Source of the DNA: JBFHIJ01 sp963678775
GTDB lineage: Bacteria; Bacteroidota; Ignavibacteria; Kapaibacteriales; UBA2268
DNA: 64,000 nucleotides
Direction: 5' to 3'
Assembly: GCA_963678775.2 (NCBI GenBank)
Contig: CAXXGR010000004.1
Location: 186,001 to 250,000 of the forward strand
Both the position numbers and the translations under genes were made by a program. Shown piece by piece: positions 60,625 through 64,000 of this stretch (within the stretch, counting starts at the first letter, position 1; the number at the start of each line of letters is the position of its first letter). The notes under the pieces are model-generated. The model was not told the DNA's origin. It saw only the letters and a program-made list of their open reading frames with translations, and ran no database searches.

Positions 60625-61470
60625 TTAAAATGTATAATTAGTAGCTGAGAGAATTACTGCTTCTTCGTAACTGAGTGAGTCATCTTTCGCTTGCAAAGCT
60701 TTAGCGTTTTTGTGCAAGTCCAATCTTTCAGGCTGTACTTCTGCATCATCAAAAGCCTCATCTTGAGTTTCAGTGAACTCAAAATGCGATGCAACATAAT
60801 CCGGTTTTATAGAGCTGAACATATCTCTGGTGTGTTCTGATAAGTCAGTGCCGTGCTTTTGGTCATATTGATGCACTAACTCAAGTAAGTCTGCCACAGT
60901 ATTGCGATGAGCAGGATGAACCTTTACACCATTGCTAATGTCAGTCAGTGAGTCAGCAAAAGCTGTAAATTCGCGTCTTCGCATATTTTGCTCCAAGCCT
61001 TCGATTTGCTCGCGAAGCTCCATATTTTCACGCTCTGCTTCAGTGAAAAGAGAGCCTTCCACTTCCATCGCCGTAAATTCTCCGGCATCAGAAAACTCAG
61101 CAGGTGCCAGCCCTTTCACAGCAGGAGAGGCAGCTCCTAAAAAGCCCACATGACGCAAAAGCATATTCGGGTACAAAGCAATTGATACTTTTTTATATCT
61201 TCCTTGTTTGATTTCCTCAGCAAAGTCTGAGTTTATTTCTTTTACTTTAGCGAGCAAAGTGTCATTTCTTCGGGCAAGCTTAGCTACCCAGCCATAAGCC
61301 GGAGAGTCTGTATCAGGGTGCCCTTTGACAATCGGAGCAAGAAAAGCATCACTGCTTTCTGTTTTTGAGTTGTAAGCATAAGCAATAGCATCTAAAAGCT
61401 CTGCATTATACTCTCGAGTGTGCCCGGAAGAATCCGTATGGCGTCCGGTTTTAAAAACTTCAATCCACAT
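60625..61470 (-). CDS. Mu gpI-like head maturation protease / scaffold
   Basis: 281 aa. The N-terminal half matches Mu-like protease I proteins: FKTGRHTDSSGHTREYNAEL, IVKGHPDTDSPAYGWVAKLA, ISIALYP-like strand and HVGFLGAASPAVKGLAPAEF. The C-terminal half is a coiled-coil scaffold (FTEAERENMELREQIEGLEQ). First gene of the visible phage block. No small terminase, large terminase or transposase lies upstream to 61684. Confidence 0.85.
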   Translation of the reverse strand: MWIEVFKTGRHTDSSGHTREYNAELLDAIAYAYNSKTESSDAFLAPIVKGHPDTDSPAYGWVAKLARRNDTLLAKVKEINSDFAEEIKQGRYKKVSIALYPNMLLRHVGFLGAASPAVKGLAPAEFSDAGEFTAMEVEGSLFTEAERENMELREQIEGLEQNMRRREFTAFADSLTDISNGVKVHPAHRNTVADLLELVHQYDQKHGTDLSEHTRDMFSSIKPDYVASHFEFTETQDEAFDDAEVQPERLDLHKNAKALQAKDDSLSYEEAVILSATNYTF

Positions 61471-61606
61471 AAGACTGTACCTCTAAATTGTAATCAAAAA
61501 AATCGCTGCAGCATTTATTTCAATTACAAAGTACAATCCCCGCAAACCACATATAGAAAACCGTTTACAAAGTATTTTCAAATAGTTTGGAAAGTATGGA
61601 GGGTAT

Positions 61607-61651
61607 AAAAAAAATCCTGTAGAAATAAAAGTTCTTATCTCTGCAGGATAT
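61607..61651 (-). terminator. Rho-independent terminator after decarboxylase gene
   Basis: Minus-strand inverted repeat ATCCTGCAGAGATAA / TTATTTCTACAGGAT with an 8-base T-run, just downstream of the stop at 61685. Confidence 0.88.
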
Positions 61652-61684
61652 ATAATATGTTTAATATTGCTTTTTTCGGAAATG

Positions 61685-63100
61685 TTATATTCTATCTATC
61701 TCTTCCCGGATAGTGTTCCACGCCTCTTCCACATGATGTTTTTGTAGATAAGTTTGCCCTGCAATTAGTCTAATTACAAAGTTCCCATTTAGCTTAGTAT
61801 GTGTCATATACAAATTGCCGCTCGCATTTATATTTTCCATAAGCTTAGCGTTTAAGCTGTTTAGCTCTTCAGTCTCTAACCCGGATTTAGGCACATATCT
61901 GAAGCAAATAAGATTTAAACTTACAGGTGCAAGTATTTCTATATCGCTTCTCGCGTCCATCTCTTTTGCCAAAGACTGCACCCAGCTTATCTGGTTTCTT
62001 ATTATCTCCTGCATCTTCTCTACACCAAAACTGCGAATAACAAACCAAAGTTTCAAAGCCCTAAAACGCCTGCCCAGTGGAATACCCCAGTCTCTGTAAT
62101 TATTTACTACACTGTCGGATTTTGTCTTAAGATATTCCGGTAATATTTCAAACGTTCTAATAAGAGACTCTTTATCTTTAACAAAGTAAGCAGTACAATC
62201 AAAGTTGGTGAAGAGCCATTTATGTGGATTGAATACGTAAGAATCTACATATTCAGCTCCATCAATAAAATGTCTAAACTCAGACAAAATCATTGCAGAA
62301 CCTGCATAGGCAGCATCTACGTGAAGCCACACGCCATTCCTGTCACAAATCTCCCCTATTTCTTTTAAAGGATCAATTGCAGTGCTGCCTGTCGTGCCGA
62401 TAGCTGCCACCACAAAGCATGGATTGAGTCCGTTTTTAATATCATCCTCTATTTTTGCTTTCAAGTCACTCACATCCATAGCAAAATTTTCGTCAGTTTT
62501 GATAAGTCTTAACGCATTTCTGCCAAAGCCGGCAATTTTTACAGCCTTTTCGATAGAGGAGTGAGCTTGTTCGGAGCAGTATATAGTATAGTTCTCTGTT
62601 CCGGAAAAGCCATTTCTGTTTATCGAGTAACCGCTCATCATCTCTCTGGCAGATAAAAGAGCTGCTAAGGTAGCAGTGGATGCGGAGTCTTGAATCACTC
62701 CTTCCCAATTTTTCGGGAGTCCGCACATATCTTTTAGCCATTGCATTACCCTTTCCTCAAGCTCTGCAGCAGCAGGAGAAGTTTCCCAACTCATGCACTG
62801 AGCTGCAAGAGCTGAGCTAAGCATTTCACCTAAAATTGAGGGATAGCTACTGTTAGAAGGGAAATATGCCATAAACTTAGGGTGCTGCCAGTGAGTGATA
62901 CCCGGCAAAATAATCTTTTGAAAATCAGCGTATATACTATTAAAATCTTCTGCATCATTGGGTGCATTCGCAGGAAGTTGATTGATAATATCACCGGGAC
63001 TTACTTGAGATTTGGGCGAGTAGTCTTCTATATTCTCAAAATAGTCGGCAATCTCATCCACCATTGTGTGTGCATGTTTTCTAAAATCTTGAATATTCAT
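61685..63100 (-). CDS. PLP-dependent aromatic-L-amino-acid decarboxylase family enzyme
   Basis: 471 aa, group II decarboxylase of the DDC/TDC/HDC type. N-terminal helical pair MVDEIADYFENIEDYSPKSQ and THWQHPKFMAYFPSNSSYPS; PLP site: SASTATLAALLSAREM, HVDAAYAGSAMILSEFRHFI and the Schiff-base Lys in SYVFNPHKWLFTNFDCTAYF. Also RALKLWFVIRSFGVEKMQEI. Removes the carboxyl group from an aromatic amino acid (Tyr, Trp, Phe or DOPA-like; histidine also possible in the family). It has its own terminator and a 100-bp divergent spacer to the next gene. Confidence 0.92.
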   Translation of the reverse strand: MNIQDFRKHAHTMVDEIADYFENIEDYSPKSQVSPGDIINQLPANAPNDAEDFNSIYADFQKIILPGITHWQHPKFMAYFPSNSSYPSILGEMLSSALAAQCMSWETSPAAAELEERVMQWLKDMCGLPKNWEGVIQDSASTATLAALLSAREMMSGYSINRNGFSGTENYTIYCSEQAHSSIEKAVKIAGFGRNALRLIKTDENFAMDVSDLKAKIEDDIKNGLNPCFVVAAIGTTGSTAIDPLKEIGEICDRNGVWLHVDAAYAGSAMILSEFRHFIDGAEYVDSYVFNPHKWLFTNFDCTAYFVKDKESLIRTFEILPEYLKTKSDSVVNNYRDWGIPLGRRFRALKLWFVIRSFGVEKMQEIIRNQISWVQSLAKEMDARSDIEILAPVSLNLICFRYVPKSGLETEELNSLNAKLMENINASGNLYMTHTKLNGNFVIRLIAGQTYLQKHHVEEAWNTIREEIDRI

Positions 63101-63200
63101 AAGTTTTGTCTTTTTTATTGTTCAATTTCCTTAAATATCACTATTTTGTGCCTTAAAATCAACAATAAATATTATTAGTTAAAGAAATAATACTATAAAA

Positions 63201-64000
63201 ATGGAATCCCGAAAAATTTTATTAACGAATCATAGTTTGGATAAAACAACAGGCTCTGAAACATATTGTTATAACTTAGCACTTAGATTTTCTAAACATC
63301 ATGAAGTTTATGTTTGGACACCAAACCCAGGCAAAATGTCCGAAAAAATTAGCGAGTTTGCTACTATTTTAGACAAACCTGAGGGTAATTTTGATTATAT
63401 TTTTTATAATCACAACAACACTATTTCTGCTAATTTACACTCTAAATGTAAAATTTTTACAATGCAGGGCATTTTTCCTAAGTTAGAGCAACCTCCTTTA
63501 GGCATGGATGCTTATGTAGCCATTTCTGATGAAATAGCTGCCCACCACAACAAATTAAAGCCACATATTATTAGAAATGGAATAGATACTGAATATTATA
63601 AAGAAACACCCAGAGCTCATAAAACTAAAAATGTTCTTTTCTCTAGTAATTACAGATCTAAATTCCCGAGGACTCTCAAGTTTGCATGTGCTAGTTTAGG
63701 TCTTAAATTTAGAAGAATAGGGGATAAAAATCTTAAATATGATATACTTCCTGATTTAGAATGGGCAGATATTGTGATTGGATTAGGTAGAACTGCGCTC
63801 GAAGCTATGAGTTGTAATAAAAGGGTAATTGTTGCAGATAGAAGAGGCTATAGTGACGTTGGTATGGACGGATTCCTAACTTCAGCGAACGTAACAGAAA
63901 TACAACAAAATAATTTTTCCGGCAGAAGATATAAGAAACCTATTTGCTTTTTAACTATCAGAGAAGAGCTCAAAAAAGCAATAAAAAGCACTGAATCTTG
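63201..64000 (+). CDS. Glycosyltransferase (GT-B), 3' end outside window
   Basis: An open frame starts at ATG 63201 and runs off the window end (266 codons visible). N-terminal half: KILLTNHSLDKTTGSETYCY and VYVWTPNPGKM, as in GT4 enzymes; then VAISDEIAAHH, IIRNGIDTEYYK (the usual boundary before the donor domain), and IVIGLGRTALEAMSCNKRVI with the conserved donor-binding Glu, then VADRRGYSDVGMDG. Function in surface polysaccharide or glycolipid assembly is likely; donor unknown. The donor half seems compact, so the end should lie close to the window edge. Confidence 0.82.
   Translation, partial: MESRKILLTNHSLDKTTGSETYCYNLALRFSKHHEVYVWTPNPGKMSEKISEFATILDKPEGNFDYIFYNHNNTISANLHSKCKIFTMQGIFPKLEQPPLGMDAYVAISDEIAAHHNKLKPHIIRNGIDTEYYKETPRAHKTKNVLFSSNYRSKFPRTLKFACASLGLKFRRIGDKNLKYDILPDLEWADIVIGLGRTALEAMSCNKRVIVADRRGYSDVGMDGFLTSANVTEIQQNNFSGRRYKKPICFLTIREELKKAIKSTES

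Overview
The window is AT-rich (by eye roughly one third G+C) and looks like a chromosome piece from the Bacteroidota/Chlorobiota (FCB) group. The evidence is several secreted proteins with Por/type IX secretion (T9SS) C-terminal sorting domains, TSP3-OmpA and OmpA-type outer-membrane proteins, many lipoproteins, a Bacteroidota-style BtuB locus, and few strong Shine-Dalgarno sites. The species cannot be named from the sequence. No tRNA, rRNA or CRISPR array was seen.

Layout. 0-7.5 kb: the 3' part of dnaB, a lipoprotein, a D-threonine aldolase-like enzyme, then a compact C-R-M restriction-modification operon (3.2-5.3 kb) inserted at the 3' end of mltG and flanked by a perfect 113-bp duplication of the mltG terminus; then a nitroreductase and an OsmC protein. 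7.5-10.4 kb: a T9SS-exported SBBP-type propeller gene between two remnants of a group II intron, each starting directly after a rho-independent terminator. 10.4-18.6 kb: a lipoprotein, a class II photolyase, a VTC/DUF4956/DUF2490 operon, a fluoride channel and dnaA. 18.7-24 kb: three T9SS proteins and a lipoprotein; two are tandem paralogues whose sorting domains are almost identical in DNA. 24-28.2 kb: a 1075-aa oxidoreductase fusing HcnA-, HcnB- and HcnC-like parts with extra Fe-S domains, and a nitroreductase.

28.6-34.3 kb: a cobalamin riboswitch leads an apparent vitamin B12 capture operon: T9SS propeller protein, BtuB-type TonB receptor, a second secreted surface protein, and a BtuG-like lipoprotein propeller interrupted by a frameshift. 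34.4-36.3 kb: an OmpA-family protein. 36.4-39.4 kb: REP-like strings of tiny hairpins with 3-nt loops around two tandem copies (unit about 683 bp) of a REP-associated tyrosine transposase. 39.6-44.4 kb: a GntR regulator, one ABC ATPase and six tandem paralogous ABC-2-like membrane proteins, one of them decayed.

44.9-53 kb: a TSP3-OmpA protein, a Fic-fold protein with a degraded active-site motif, a stalk-domain protein, a glycosyltransferase, an EamA transporter and a T9SS Asp-box protein. Related copies of a dispersed palindromic repeat lie between these modules. 55.3-61.5 kb: a Mu-like head/lysis gene block with no visible terminase, tail-assembly or transposition genes and with the portal gene in an unusual place. 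61.7-64 kb: an aromatic amino acid decarboxylase family enzyme and a glycosyltransferase cut by the window end.

A recurring theme is that accessory genes sit between direct repeats: the R-M operon between mltG duplications, one T9SS gene between intron remnants, and the ABC array and another T9SS gene between dispersed palindromic repeats.
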